A program made the translations under genes and the position numbers. A DNA stretch of 41,097 nucleotides from Lachnospiraceae bacterium (GTDB lineage Bacteria > Bacillota > Clostridia > Lachnospirales > Lachnospiraceae), in the NCBI GenBank assembly GCA_024698865.1, contig JAILQS010000034.1, forward strand, positions 1 to 41,097. The letters run 5' to 3'. The number at the start of each line of letters is the position of its first letter. Position 1 is the first letter of the stretch. The notes below the pieces were generated by a model, which made no database searches, was not told the DNA's origin, and was given only the letters and a program-made list of their open reading frames with translations. Shown piece by piece: positions 26,028 through 34,022 of this stretch.

Positions 26028-26566
26028 TACAGAACCTCCTTGATTTTAGCTTTTACTACATCCAAGGACTTTGTAGGCTCAAATCTTGCAACGATTTCTC
26101 CTTCTTTGCTAATCAAAAACTTGGTAAAGTTCCATTTGATGTTGCCATTATTCTTATAATCTTTGTCCATTTTCTTTACAACCGGCGCAAGTGCTATTTT
26201 CGCAACTCCATCAAAGCCTTCAAACTTTGTATTCTCTGTCAGCCATTTGTAAAGAGGGATTGCATTTTCTCCGTTAACATCGATCTTTGAATACTGTGGA
26301 AATTTAATTCCAAATCTTCCGGTACAAAATGTATGAATCTCTTCATCTTCTCCCGGTGCCTGGTTACCAAACTGGTTACATGGGAAATCTAAAATCTCAA
26401 GTCCTTCCTCGTGAAGTTCATCATAAATTTCCTGAAGTTCTTTGTACTGTGGTGTGAAACCACAACCTGTAGCAGTATTTACAACTAAAACTGCTTTTCC
26501 TTTAAACTGTGCCAAATCCACTTCGCTACCATCCTGTGCTTTTACTTTGAAATCATATAAATTCAT
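26027..26566 (-). CDS. gpx: Glutathione peroxidase-family thiol peroxidase
   Basis: From the ATG at 26564-26566, with an AAGGAGG site, the protein is 179 residues. The catalytic motif is VVNTATGCGFTPQYKELQ, with peroxidatic Cys encoded by TGT rather than selenocysteine. ILDFPCNQFGNQAPG and IKWNFTKFLI supply the second Cys and the catalytic Gln and Trp-Asn. Bacterial members usually use thioredoxin and reduce hydroperoxides in the cytoplasm. The gene has its own promoter with a palindrome over the -10 and is coupled to a flavodoxin gene. The frame stays open to 26653, but that stretch includes the promoter and operator. Confidence 0.92.
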   Translation of the reverse strand: MNLYDFKVKAQDGSEVDLAQFKGKAVLVVNTATGCGFTPQYKELQEIYDELHEEGLEILDFPCNQFGNQAPGEDEEIHTFCTGRFGIKFPQYSKIDVNGENAIPLYKWLTENTKFEGFDGVAKIALAPVVKKMDKDYKNNGNIKWNFTKFLISKEGEIVARFEPTKSLDVVKAKIKEVL

Positions 26567-26638
26567 ATGTTTTCCTCCTTCTTTTTTATAAATGTTCTGT
26601 TTGTATTGTTTGTATATTCGTTTACTTTGACTTTTTAC

Positions 26639-26673
26639 AATTTGATTGTACACAATCTAATTTTATTTGTCAA
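26639..26673 (-). promoter_or_regulatory. Promoter and OhrR/MarR-like operator of the peroxidase operon
   Basis: On the minus strand TTGACA (26668-26673) and TACAAT (26645-26650) are 17 bp apart. A near-perfect palindrome, core GATTGTGTACAATC (26644-26657) extending to AATT at both ends (26639-26662), covers the -10. It resembles the ATTGTATACAAT-type sites of OhrR/MarR-family peroxide sensors. Repression relieved by organic hydroperoxide is the likely control. No MarR gene is in the window. Confidence 0.66.
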
Positions 26674-26694
26674 CATTTTTTTAAAAATTTTTTT

Positions 26695-26754
26695 AGGCTA
26701 TCGTATATAGTGTTTTTCGCTGTAAACGAAATGACAATCTATATACAATAGCCT
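26695..26754. terminator. Terminator after the sugar-binding protein gene
   Basis: Arms of 16 bases (26695-26710 and 26739-26754) form a long stem with one G-T pair. T-rich tails lie on both sides, directly on the plus strand and after seven A on the minus strand. It ends the chemoreceptor and binding-protein transcript. Confidence 0.72.
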
Positions 26755-26768
26755 TTCTTTTTTCCATC

Positions 26769-27812
26769 TTATTTCATATCTGCCAGAATATCTGCAACAT
26801 TTTCTGTTGTAACCGGACTAATTTCACGGTACACATTGTGTGCTCCCTGTTTGTCCGCTAATATTAGCGCAATCATGGAGGCGGCTGCCGTACCTGTCTG
26901 GACGTCCGAGCCTTCAAAACCAATCAGTCCACGGCATGCTTCCTCGCCTAAAATAGAATTCAACTGGCGTTTTGTCACATCGGTCGTAATTACTCCGACA
27001 TTTTCCGGAATCTTGGATTTGTAATAATTCATATAGGATTCATTTGCACCTATCATTGCGCCGGAGCCAATTCCTACTGCGATGTTGCAATCCGGTGTTT
27101 TTGCCAGCACATCATCCATCGCCATCTGTGCACTCTCCGGATCGAGACCATCTACCTCTGCCACAATTTCAAATTTACCGCCTGCAACTTCTTCCATGCC
27201 CTCTTTAATTCCGTTCGCACGTTCCAAAAGTACTTCCAGCGAATTATATCCGATCATACAAACCTTTGCCTTGTTGTTCTCGTCATAGTGCTGATTAATG
27301 AAATCACCGGCAAGTTTACCAATCTCAACGCCCAGATAACTATTATCCAGAATCCAGTTTACATCACTGTTTTCCATGGTGTCGTCCCAACACATAACCT
27401 TAATGCCTTTGTTTCTCGCTTTTTTACAAATATCTTCCACTGCACTTTTATCCGCAGCATGTACAAGTATAAAATCATATTCATGTGTGATAAAGTTCTC
27501 AATTTGTCCGATCTGTGTGTCTACATTCTGGTCACAGGTAATGAGTTTATAGTCTGCACCGTTAGCTTCCAGTACCTCTTCCAGACCGGCCATAACACCT
27601 GCCCAATAGGCATTATCTAACGACTGAATCGTGATACCGATTTTTTTATTTTTCAGGGAAGACAGATTCGCCTGTGCATAGTAATTGGCATCTGCCTGTA
27701 TCGTATCCTCCTGACCCGCAGCTTCTTTTGACGATGTTGCATTTCCACACGCGGTCAAAAGAAATGTACCTATCAGGAGCAGAGCAATCAATTTTTTCAT
27801 ATTTGTTTTCAT
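26769..27812 (-). CDS. Orphan sugar-binding lipoprotein (RbsB/galactose-binding type)
   Basis: The 347-residue protein has a lipobox (FLLTACG) and the type I periplasmic-binding fold of the ribose/galactose family. Family marks are KIGITIQSLDNAYWAGVMAG, VDTQIGQIENFITHEYDFIL, VMCWDDTMENSD and VAVGIGSGAMIGANESYM. No permease or ATPase gene accompanies it. It follows a chemoreceptor gene by 29 bp with no promoter of its own, so it may be the receptor's ligand carrier rather than a transport component. The first ATG (27812) abuts AAAGG. A second ATG at 27800 gives an equally good signal peptide and better spacing. Confidence 0.85.
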   Translation of the reverse strand: MKTNMKKLIALLLIGTFLLTACGNATSSKEAAGQEDTIQADANYYAQANLSSLKNKKIGITIQSLDNAYWAGVMAGLEEVLEANGADYKLITCDQNVDTQIGQIENFITHEYDFILVHAADKSAVEDICKKARNKGIKVMCWDDTMENSDVNWILDNSYLGVEIGKLAGDFINQHYDENNKAKVCMIGYNSLEVLLERANGIKEGMEEVAGGKFEIVAEVDGLDPESAQMAMDDVLAKTPDCNIAVGIGSGAMIGANESYMNYYKSKIPENVGVITTDVTKRQLNSILGEEACRGLIGFEGSDVQTGTAAASMIALILADKQGAHNVYREISPVTTENVADILADMK

Positions 27813-27841
27813 CCTTTCTGTTGGGATTTTACTCTATTTTA

Positions 27842-29626
27842 TTATTGGAACATAGCTACGGAGGTGGTCAAATCATCTGATACCTGCGTATTAGTCTGCA
27901 CTGCCGAGTCGATTTCCGATATTTCATTTACAATCTCCTGTGAACTCTCTGCCGACAACATAATCGCTTCTGACGACTCATCAATAGACTGGGAAATGGA
28001 ATTGATTCCTTCCAGCATTGCATTCATAGTCTTGGAAAGAACATCTGCCCTGTCGGTAAAATCCTGCACCATTTCTGAAATCGTATCGGAAGTATTCATG
28101 TAATCATCGCCTATATTTCCAAAGGTGTCATAATCATTCAAAATCGTATCGTTGATAAATTCTATTACGCGGGTAGCATCTTCTGACAGTGCATTTACCG
28201 CTGCTGTTACTTCCGTGGAAATGGATTGAATATTTTCAGCTGTCTGGTGTGAGTTTGCAGCCAAATCACCAATCTCGCTCGCTACAACCGCAAATCCTTT
28301 TCCTGCTTCTCCGGCTCTTGCCGCTTCAATGGAAGCATTCAATGATAACAGATTCGTTCTTTTTGCGATATCCATAATATTTGTCGTCAAATCATTAATT
28401 TGTGAAACTTTCTCTGCATCTCGTACCGACTGCTCCAAAGTCTTGGACAAATCTTCCACTCTGCCTTTGGCGCCGTCTTTTCTCGCCACGGTATCCGCCT
28501 TAATTGCGGAGGCACTTTCTTTGATCTTATGCACGGTTTCTAACCCTTCCACCGCACCGTTTCGAATATCGTCTGCTGCCTTATTCACATCTTCCATTCT
28601 ATGGTTCAAATCCTGTGTTACATTTGCAACCGAATCCATCGTAGCGGACAACTCTTCCATAGCGGCTGATGTGTTCATAATATTTTCGGATACTTCACTG
28701 ATTCGTCCGGAAACGTTAGAGGACGATTCCTCAAGTACTTCCGTTCCATCTTTCACTTTATCAATGATTTGCTGCAACGTATCCATAAAGGAGTTAAAAC
28801 CTCCAACAATAAGCGATAGCTCATTCTGCGTCATCGTCACCAAACGTCTGGACATATCGCCGCGTCCTTCATCAATTTCACTTACGATGCTGCTGATTTC
28901 CTTCGTAATAGAACGGATTTTATTCGTAATACTCAATCGCATAAAGAATAATGAAAGCACAATCAGCAACGCAACAAAAACAGTCATAATCAGTGCCGAG
29001 TGCGATATTTTGACCAATTTATCTTCAATCGCCGGTCCGACACGGTCAACTACAACCACAACATCATCTTCCATAACCTTAATTGATGTCTGTGCTGCCT
29101 GCAAATCTTCCTGGTACTGCCCGTCCATCAGTGTAAATGCGTCGTCATACTTTCCCGCTTCCACCATATCAAGAATTGTGAATACATCCTGAAAATAGAC
29201 TTCCAGTTTGTCGGTCGCGTCCTGCACGGCAGTTTTTCCCGGTGTGAACATTTCCCACAGACTGTTTTCCCGCAAATAAGCTTCCTGTTTTGCAAGTCTG
29301 TTATGCAAGCTTTCAATCTCGATTCTGTAGTTTGCCGCATTTCTTTTTTTGATACTGTCTTCCGTATCCGCCTGTGTACAGATTCTAGCCAATCCGGCAA
29401 CATCCGAAACAGCTGTACTTACATTTGCTTTCATACTTCCAAGTGTTATCAGCGTCTCCGAAGAGGAATCCAGGGATTCCACTGCCTGGTCCTTAATACC
29501 ACCCATTGCATCCATGGTAAAAAATGAAAACAAAACAAACAACGCTAATAAAACCACATAGATTAATGTGATCTGAAAACTGATGCTTTTGAAAAAACCT
29601 ATTCTTTTTGATTCGTTTTTCTTCAT
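27842..29626 (-). CDS. Methyl-accepting chemotaxis protein
   Basis: The protein has 594 residues. A membrane helix (about 16-36), an extracellular helical bundle of about 165 residues, a second membrane helix (about 208-229) and a HAMP linker precede the cytoplasmic signalling coiled coil. The hairpin tip is clear: [20 protein letters not shown], then [13 protein letters not shown], at about 420-452. Such receptors control the CheA kinase and hence swimming direction. The sensory domain is a four-helix-bundle type, which can bind ligand directly or dock a binding protein. The co-transcribed sugar-binding lipoprotein is a candidate partner. Confidence 0.93.
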   Translation of the reverse strand: MKKNESKRIGFFKSISFQITLIYVVLLALFVLFSFFTMDAMGGIKDQAVESLDSSSETLITLGSMKANVSTAVSDVAGLARICTQADTEDSIKKRNAANYRIEIESLHNRLAKQEAYLRENSLWEMFTPGKTAVQDATDKLEVYFQDVFTILDMVEAGKYDDAFTLMDGQYQEDLQAAQTSIKVMEDDVVVVVDRVGPAIEDKLVKISHSALIMTVFVALLIVLSLFFMRLSITNKIRSITKEISSIVSEIDEGRGDMSRRLVTMTQNELSLIVGGFNSFMDTLQQIIDKVKDGTEVLEESSSNVSGRISEVSENIMNTSAAMEELSATMDSVANVTQDLNHRMEDVNKAADDIRNGAVEGLETVHKIKESASAIKADTVARKDGAKGRVEDLSKTLEQSVRDAEKVSQINDLTTNIMDIAKRTNLLSLNASIEAARAGEAGKGFAVVASEIGDLAANSHQTAENIQSISTEVTAAVNALSEDATRVIEFINDTILNDYDTFGNIGDDYMNTSDTISEMVQDFTDRADVLSKTMNAMLEGINSISQSIDESSEAIMLSAESSQEIVNEISEIDSAVQTNTQVSDDLTTSVAMFQ

Positions 29627-29698
29627 GCCTTCCTATTACCTTTCTCTTATACTTGTTGATAGTTTTACGTGTACAAAAAACAGCGAAATTATATGAAT

Positions 29699-29727
29699 AT
29701 TATAGTGTATTTTCTAAATATTTTCAA
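29699..29727 (-). promoter_or_regulatory. Promoter of the chemoreceptor operon
   Basis: TTGAAA (29722-29727), 17 bp, TATAAT (29699-29704) on the minus strand, about 70 bp before the start codon. This is close to a vegetative sigma-A promoter rather than the motility sigma-D pattern. Confidence 0.68.
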
Positions 29728-29815
29728 CTTTTCACCGTTAATCCTTTTATATTTCTGTCTTTTTATTAAATTTTCTCAATTTATCCCCTGTTTTTTGTAT
29801 GAAATGGGTTTTATA

Positions 29816-29880
29816 GAAAAAAATATCCATTTCTTTTACCGCGCGGTTGTTCTAAACCTTTTCCGGTAAAAGAAATGGAT
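29816..29880 (-). terminator. Terminator after the XRE regulator gene
   Basis: Perfect 17-base arms (29825-29841 and 29864-29880) flank a 22-base loop that itself contains a small GGTT-AACC stem. On the minus strand a run of T follows. It lies 16 bp after the regulator's stop codon. Confidence 0.88.
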
Positions 29881-29895
29881 CTCTAATAGTTCTCT

Positions 29896-30090
29896 TTATT
29901 CTTCCCAAAACAATTCATCTAACGTCTTATCCAACGCCCGACATATCGCAATGCAAAGCTTTATCGTCGGGTTATAATCCCCTTTTTCTATCGCACTGAT
30001 TGTCTGTCTGGATACATCGCATCTTGCCGCCAGTTCATCCTGTGACAAATCTTTTGCAGCTCTCGCAGACTTCATTTTTAAATTTTTCAT
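29896..30090 (-). CDS. XRE-family helix-turn-helix regulator
   Basis: The 64-residue protein is essentially one DNA-binding domain: ARAAKDLSQDELAARCDVSR and QTISAIEKGDYNPTIKLCI show the full Cro/CI-type five-helix pattern. Small regulators like this commonly pair with a membrane protein in Firmicutes. The ATG overlaps the preceding gene's stop by four bases (ATGA). A palindrome overlapping the operon's -10 is a plausible binding site, implying self-repression. The membrane partner may sense a signal and release the regulator, but that is an inference. Confidence 0.9.
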   Translation of the reverse strand: MKNLKMKSARAAKDLSQDELAARCDVSRQTISAIEKGDYNPTIKLCIAICRALDKTLDELFWEE

Positions 30091-30602
30091 CTGTCATCCC
30101 TTCTTTTATTATAAACAGTTTTGCAGGCAAGTGTGATAAGCAGCGCCGCAAACGCTGCTGCGCAGACCAGATTGCTTCCATATTCGAATACCAGCTTGCC
30201 GTTCTGAATAACTGTACCATCCATAATATGCATAACTCCGACGCCGCCGTTAATCACTACTACAATCGCGCACAAAACGATGTAGTATCTTCCCTTCTGT
30301 CCAAGCGGAAAGAATACTTCCTTTACAATGCAGTAAATCGGGAAAATGACAATTCCAAGCATCAGTGTCGCAAATATGCCAAATGCCGGTGAAACGAATC
30401 TCTCCAGTCCCATCTCGTATCCAAACGACAGCGCAACCATGCACATAACCGTAACAAAATAAGACAAACGATACCCGTCTCCTCTAATCTTTAACTGCAT
30501 TTCATCATAATGCTTCCCTGCGTCAAATTTCTTTTGTTTGATAAAAATAATGGTAAATATACAGATTAGTATTATCGCTCCCATAACAACTGACATCTCC
30601 AT
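30087..30602 (-). CDS. Small multi-spanning membrane protein paired with XRE regulator
   Basis: From the ATG at 30600-30602, preceded by AAAGGAGGT, the protein is 171 residues. It has a first membrane helix (about 3-20), a charged linker with FDAGKHYDEMQLKIRGDGYR (about 28-47), and four more hydrophobic segments. The linker and size recall the uncharacterised membrane proteins that precede XRE regulators in Clostridia and Bacilli (DUF3796/DUF2178-like). I cannot assign a function. It opens a two-gene operon with an overlapping stop and start. Confidence 0.78.
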   Translation of the reverse strand: MEMSVVMGAIILICIFTIIFIKQKKFDAGKHYDEMQLKIRGDGYRLSYFVTVMCMVALSFGYEMGLERFVSPAFGIFATLMLGIVIFPIYCIVKEVFFPLGQKGRYYIVLCAIVVVINGGVGVMHIMDGTVIQNGKLVFEYGSNLVCAAAFAALLITLACKTVYNKRRDDR

Positions 30603-30677
30603 ACCAATACCTCCTTTAAACATCCTAATTACATGTTCGTTTGTTTCTAACTTTAATATACATTATTTCTTCCATTT

Positions 30678-30710
30678 TGTAAAGTATATTTTACATTTTT
30701 CTTTTGTCAA
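30678..30710 (-). promoter_or_regulatory. Promoter with palindromic operator for the membrane protein-XRE operon
   Basis: TTGACA (30705-30710), 16 bp, TATACT (30683-30688) on the minus strand. The -10 lies inside an 18-bp inverted repeat, TGTAAAnTATAnTTTACA (30678-30695). Its position suggests autorepression by the XRE protein. Confidence 0.6.
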
Positions 30711-30750
30711 TGGATTTTTGTCGTATCTGAACATTCCGGTCTTGTGCTAC

Positions 30751-30793
30751 AAAAAAGACCTGCAAATCACCCTTCAAGGCAATCTGCAAGTCT
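30751..30793 (-). terminator. Terminator after ddh
   Basis: A 16-bp stem with several G-T pairs and a small loop (30756-30793) is followed on the minus strand by six T. It lies 33 bp after the ddh stop. Confidence 0.82.
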
Positions 30794-30825
30794 CTTATAA
30801 ATTAATCGTGTTGTTATATCAGTTC

Positions 30826-31794
30826 TTACAGGAAATGTGCTCTAAGTTCATCTCCGGAAACCGGGCTTAAGTATGCCGGTGCAATATCAAATACTGTTTT
30901 TGCTCCTGCAACACCTTCCTGATTTAAGCGGAATGCTGCTCTTGCGTATGCAACCAGTACAGAACCTGTAAAGTCCGGATTAGAATCCAGTTTTAAGCTG
31001 TATTCGATTACGTGATTGTTTTCTCCGGTATTACCTGAGTAGATAACAGAACCACCATGTGGAAGTCCGCTATGATTTTTCTTTAACTCTTCTTCTGAAA
31101 TGAAGTTTACTGTTGTATCGTAATCTGAGAAGTAGTTTGGCATTGTCTTAATTTCATTTTCAATACGAGCCTTGTCTGCACCTTCTTCTACAACAACAAA
31201 ACACTCTCTGGTGTGTTTCTCACGAGTTGTAAGTTCCGGATTCTCTCCGTTACGAACACGTTCCAAAGCAGCAGGTACAGGGATGGTATACTGTCTTGCA
31301 TCTACAACACCTTCGATACGGCGAATCGCATCCGAATGTCCCTGGCTTACACCCTTGCCCCAGAATGTATAATCTTTGCCGCCCGGTAATACAGAATGTG
31401 CATATAATCTGTTCAATGAGAACATTCCCGGATCCCATCCACAAGAAATGATGCCTACTTTGCCGGCTTTCTTTGCTGCCGCGTCAACATTTGCAAAATG
31501 CTCCGGAATACGTGCGTGTGTATCGAAACTATCAATTACGTTAAAGTCTTGTGCATATTTTGGTGTCATCTCCGGCAAATCCGTAGCGCTTCCACCACAA
31601 ATAATTAAAACATCTACATCATTTTTCATATTGGCAAGATCATCTACATGATAAACCTTTGCTCCACTAACTGTCTTTACGCTGTCCGGATTTCTTCTGG
31701 AAAATACTCCAACAAGCTCCATATCCCCGGCAACGTTCACTGCCTTCTCTACTCCGCGTCCTAAATTACCATATCCTAAAATTCCTACTTTCAT
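30826..31794 (-). CDS. ddh: meso-diaminopimelate dehydrogenase
   Basis: The 322-residue protein has the NADP-binding start VGILGYGNLGRGVEKAV, then VDVLIICGGSATDLPE, NVIDSFDTHARIPEHF and SCGWDPGMFSLNRLYA. The last two form the diaminopimelate-binding site. The enzyme makes meso-diaminopimelate in one step from tetrahydrodipicolinate, ammonia and NADPH, supplying lysine and peptidoglycan precursors. Its length matches the family. It is a single-gene unit with a promoter (TTGCAG at 31878-31883, TAAAAT at 31855-31860) and a terminator. Two copies of ACTTGTTTTTC, exactly 30 bp apart, flank the -10 region and may be regulatory. Confidence 0.95.
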   Translation of the reverse strand: MKVGILGYGNLGRGVEKAVNVAGDMELVGVFSRRNPDSVKTVSGAKVYHVDDLANMKNDVDVLIICGGSATDLPEMTPKYAQDFNVIDSFDTHARIPEHFANVDAAAKKAGKVGIISCGWDPGMFSLNRLYAHSVLPGGKDYTFWGKGVSQGHSDAIRRIEGVVDARQYTIPVPAALERVRNGENPELTTREKHTRECFVVVEEGADKARIENEIKTMPNYFSDYDTTVNFISEEELKKNHSGLPHGGSVIYSGNTGENNHVIEYSLKLDSNPDFTGSVLVAYARAAFRLNQEGVAGAKTVFDIAPAYLSPVSGDELRAHFL

Positions 31795-31837
31795 AATGCT
31801 ATCCTTTCTTTGTTTTTTTATGTAAACGAAATAACAA

Positions 31838-31883
31838 ACTTGTTTTTCAAAAGAATTTTAACAGAATACTTGTTTTTCTGCAA
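31838..31883 (-). promoter_or_regulatory. Promoter of ddh with 30-bp-spaced direct repeats
   Basis: TTGCAG and TAAAAT with a 17-bp spacer on the minus strand. ACTTGTTTTTC occurs at 31838-31848 and 31868-31878, one copy in the -35/spacer region and the other downstream of the -10. The spacing equals about three helical turns. Confidence 0.5.
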
Positions 31884-31914
31884 TATTTTTAAGGAATTTT
31901 AATAATTTAATTCG

Positions 31915-32445
31915 CTACTCCAATGTTGCGTTCTCTAACTGACAATACTCCGTTCCTTCTTCGTCATAGGTTCCAAAGATGCCTTCCACCGTTATATTGT
32001 CCCCTTCTTTCGGGTAATCTTCCGGGTATTTTGCATCGCCTTGCAATACAAATTCGATACCCTGAGAACAACACGCCGTTGCATCTGATATAAGACATGC
32101 AAAATATTTCTTCCCGTTTTCTTCGTTCTCATACACCGCAAACGTACCTTCCATTTTCACTGTTTTACCGATATAATCTTCCGGCGTCATTACCATATTG
32201 TACACTTCTGAATAAACCATTGTGCTGCTCAGAGTTGTCAGGTCGACATCCGTGGACTGTTCCGGCTGCTCCAACTGCTCCGACTGCTCCGACTGCTCCG
32301 GTACTTGCTTTTCAACTTGATTTTCCTGTTGCGTGGAGATTTCATCAGAAGTTACGTTATCCTCTTTTGCTATTTTCTCACTCTGGCAGGCAGACAACAC
32401 TATCACAAATACCAGTACCGCCAAAAATCTGATTGCTTTTCTCAT
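31915..32445 (-). CDS. Zinc-operon lipoprotein with OB-like domain
   Basis: The 176-residue protein has a lipobox (FVIVLSACQ) and a low-complexity Gln/Glu/Ser linker of about 30 residues. A C-terminal domain (about 85-176) reads YIGKTVKMEGTFAVYE, then ACLISDATACCSQGIEFVL and GDNITVEGIFGTYDEEG. The beta-rich pattern resembles an OB fold, and the adjacent Cys pair could bind metal. The ATG overlaps the permease stop by four bases, so it belongs to the zinc operon. It may hold or hand over zinc outside the membrane, which is an inference. The function is not established. Confidence 0.75.
   Translation of the reverse strand: MRKAIRFLAVLVFVIVLSACQSEKIAKEDNVTSDEISTQQENQVEKQVPEQSEQSEQLEQPEQSTDVDLTTLSSTMVYSEVYNMVMTPEDYIGKTVKMEGTFAVYENEENGKKYFACLISDATACCSQGIEFVLQGDAKYPEDYPKEGDNITVEGIFGTYDEEGTEYCQLENATLE
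32254..32301 (-). repeat. 9-bp tandem repeat in the lipoprotein linker
   Basis: About five copies of a 9-base unit (CTGCTCCGA on the plus strand, with changes) encode the EQS/EQL/EQP tripeptides of the linker. Copy number could vary by slippage without breaking the frame. Confidence 0.75.
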
Positions 32446-33284
32446 ACTATTTTACCTCCTGTTATACATCCGACTGTATAGCAAACCACAAATACTACTG
32501 CATCTACCGCAACAATTGTTGCACCCACCGGTGTTCCTGCAGTAATAGATATCAAGATTCCCACAACAGCACAAATTACAGACAGGACAGCAGAGCAAAC
32601 CGTCACACTTCGAAAACTATGAAATAATCGCATTGCTGAAAGTGCAGGGAAGATTATTAACGCCGAAATCAGCAAAGAACCTACCAGATTCATTGAAAGA
32701 ACAATTACCACCGCAACAATTACGGCGATTATCACGTTATACATATCAACCTTAGTTCCTACAGTTTTTGCGAACGTTTCATCAAATGTAACATCAAATA
32801 TTTTGTGGTAAAAGAAAATAAAAAATAATACCACCATAACAGCCAAAACAGCGCTCAACCACACGTCCTCTGTTTTCAGAGTCAGAATTGACGTGGAACC
32901 AAACAGTGTTGAGCACACATCTCCGGACAGATTGGAAGATGCAGAAAAAAGATTCATCAGTAAATAACCAAATGCAAGCGCTCCGACAGAAATCATTGCA
33001 ATCGCAGCGTCTCCTTTGATTTTGGTATTCTGTCCTGTTTTCAGCAGTAATATTGCACATACAATCGTTACAGGAAGAACAATTAATGTGTTATTGGTCA
33101 CCCCAAGCACCGCTGCGATAGACATCGCCCCAAAGGCAACATGCGATAAACCGTCTCCTATAAATGAGAACCTTTTTAAAACCAGTGTTACTCCCAATAA
33201 AGAGGAACACAGTGCAATCAATACTCCGACAACAAGTGCATATCTTACGAAAGGATAACTGAGGTATTCTATTAATTTTTCCAT
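32442..33284 (-). CDS. znuB: Zinc ABC transporter permease (ABC-3 family)
   Basis: The 280-residue protein has about eight membrane helices and the ABC-3 pattern: YPFVRYALVVGVLIALCSSL, RFSFIGDGLSHVAFGAMS and NLVGSLLISALIIFPALSAM. This family moves zinc, manganese or iron(II). The neighbouring binding protein has a His-rich loop, which points to zinc. The start overlaps the ATPase gene's end by 13 bases and has a GGAGGAGG site. It forms the channel of the importer. Confidence 0.92.
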   Translation of the reverse strand: MEKLIEYLSYPFVRYALVVGVLIALCSSLLGVTLVLKRFSFIGDGLSHVAFGAMSIAAVLGVTNNTLIVLPVTIVCAILLLKTGQNTKIKGDAAIAMISVGALAFGYLLMNLFSASSNLSGDVCSTLFGSTSILTLKTEDVWLSAVLAVMVVLFFIFFYHKIFDVTFDETFAKTVGTKVDMYNVIIAVIVAVVIVLSMNLVGSLLISALIIFPALSAMRLFHSFRSVTVCSAVLSVICAVVGILISITAGTPVGATIVAVDAVVFVVCYTVGCITGGKIV

Positions 33285-34000
33285 TCGTTTTCCTCCTCCT
33301 TTCGTTCACTATACATCAAAAATTTTTGTCCCAAAACACTGTTCACGTAATCGTCTTTGCTTCCATAAAAGCATTTCTTTCCTATGTGGAGGATATGATC
33401 TGCGTAATTAATGGCAGTTGTAATGTCATGCGAAATCATTATTATGGTAACTCCGTCATCATTTAATTCCTTGATTAACGCGTACATTTCTGCCGTAACT
33501 ATCATATCAAGTCCCGCTACCGGTTCATCCAGAAGCAACAGTTTTCTAGTCGCACACAAAGCTCTCGCAAGCAATACTCTTTGCTGCTGCCCCCCGGACA
33601 ATTCACGAAAACTTCTCTTTGCCAGCGACTGCAAATGCATTCTTTCCATGTTTTCCATGGCCAAAGCTTTCTCCTCTTTGCTATAAAACGGTCGCCACCC
33701 CATACGTCCCTGGCATCCGGATAAGACGATTTCTTTAACCGTTGCCGGAAAATCTCTTTGCACAATTGTCTGCTGCGGAAGATACCCTATTTCGTTGTTC
33801 TCCAGACCATCTCCCCAAATCAATTCTCCTTTTATCGGATTCAAAAGACCCAGGATCGTTTTCATTAATGTAGACTTACCGGCTCCGTTTTCCCCAACAA
33901 CACAAAGATAATCCCCCTTATTTACTTCAAAATTAATATCCTCCAATACTTCTTTTCCATCGTACCCGATGGCTAAATGGTTGCCTGTTATGTATGGCAT
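33272..34000 (-). CDS. znuC: Zinc ABC transporter ATP-binding protein
   Basis: The 242-residue ABC ATPase has Walker A GENGAGKST (about residues 37-45), signature LSGGQQQR, Walker B KLLLLDEPVAGLD and a switch His in ISHDITTAINYA. This spacing and its neighbours place it in the ZnuC/TroB group. It lies 22 bp after the binding-protein gene and overlaps the permease start. Confidence 0.93.
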   Translation of the reverse strand: MPYITGNHLAIGYDGKEVLEDINFEVNKGDYLCVVGENGAGKSTLMKTILGLLNPIKGELIWGDGLENNEIGYLPQQTIVQRDFPATVKEIVLSGCQGRMGWRPFYSKEEKALAMENMERMHLQSLAKRSFRELSGGQQQRVLLARALCATRKLLLLDEPVAGLDMIVTAEMYALIKELNDDGVTIIMISHDITTAINYADHILHIGKKCFYGSKDDYVNSVLGQKFLMYSERKEEENEWKN

Positions 34001-34022
34001 GGCTTGTTCCCTCTTTTCTATA

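Noticed and set aside
26480-26500. Selenocysteine in the glutathione peroxidase active site
   Set aside because: The codon is TGT, an ordinary cysteine.
28329-29192. 287-codon open frame on the plus strand inside the chemoreceptor gene
   Set aside because: It mirrors the reverse strand of a clearly conserved receptor, has Ser/Thr-rich content without domains and lacks a ribosome site.
29896-30602. XRE regulator and membrane protein as a toxin-antitoxin pair
   Set aside because: The membrane protein is multi-spanning and resembles common signalling partners of small regulators rather than short toxic peptides.
32254-32301. Short regular repeats as a CRISPR-like array
   Set aside because: Units are 9 bp with no spacers and lie in frame within a lipoprotein linker.
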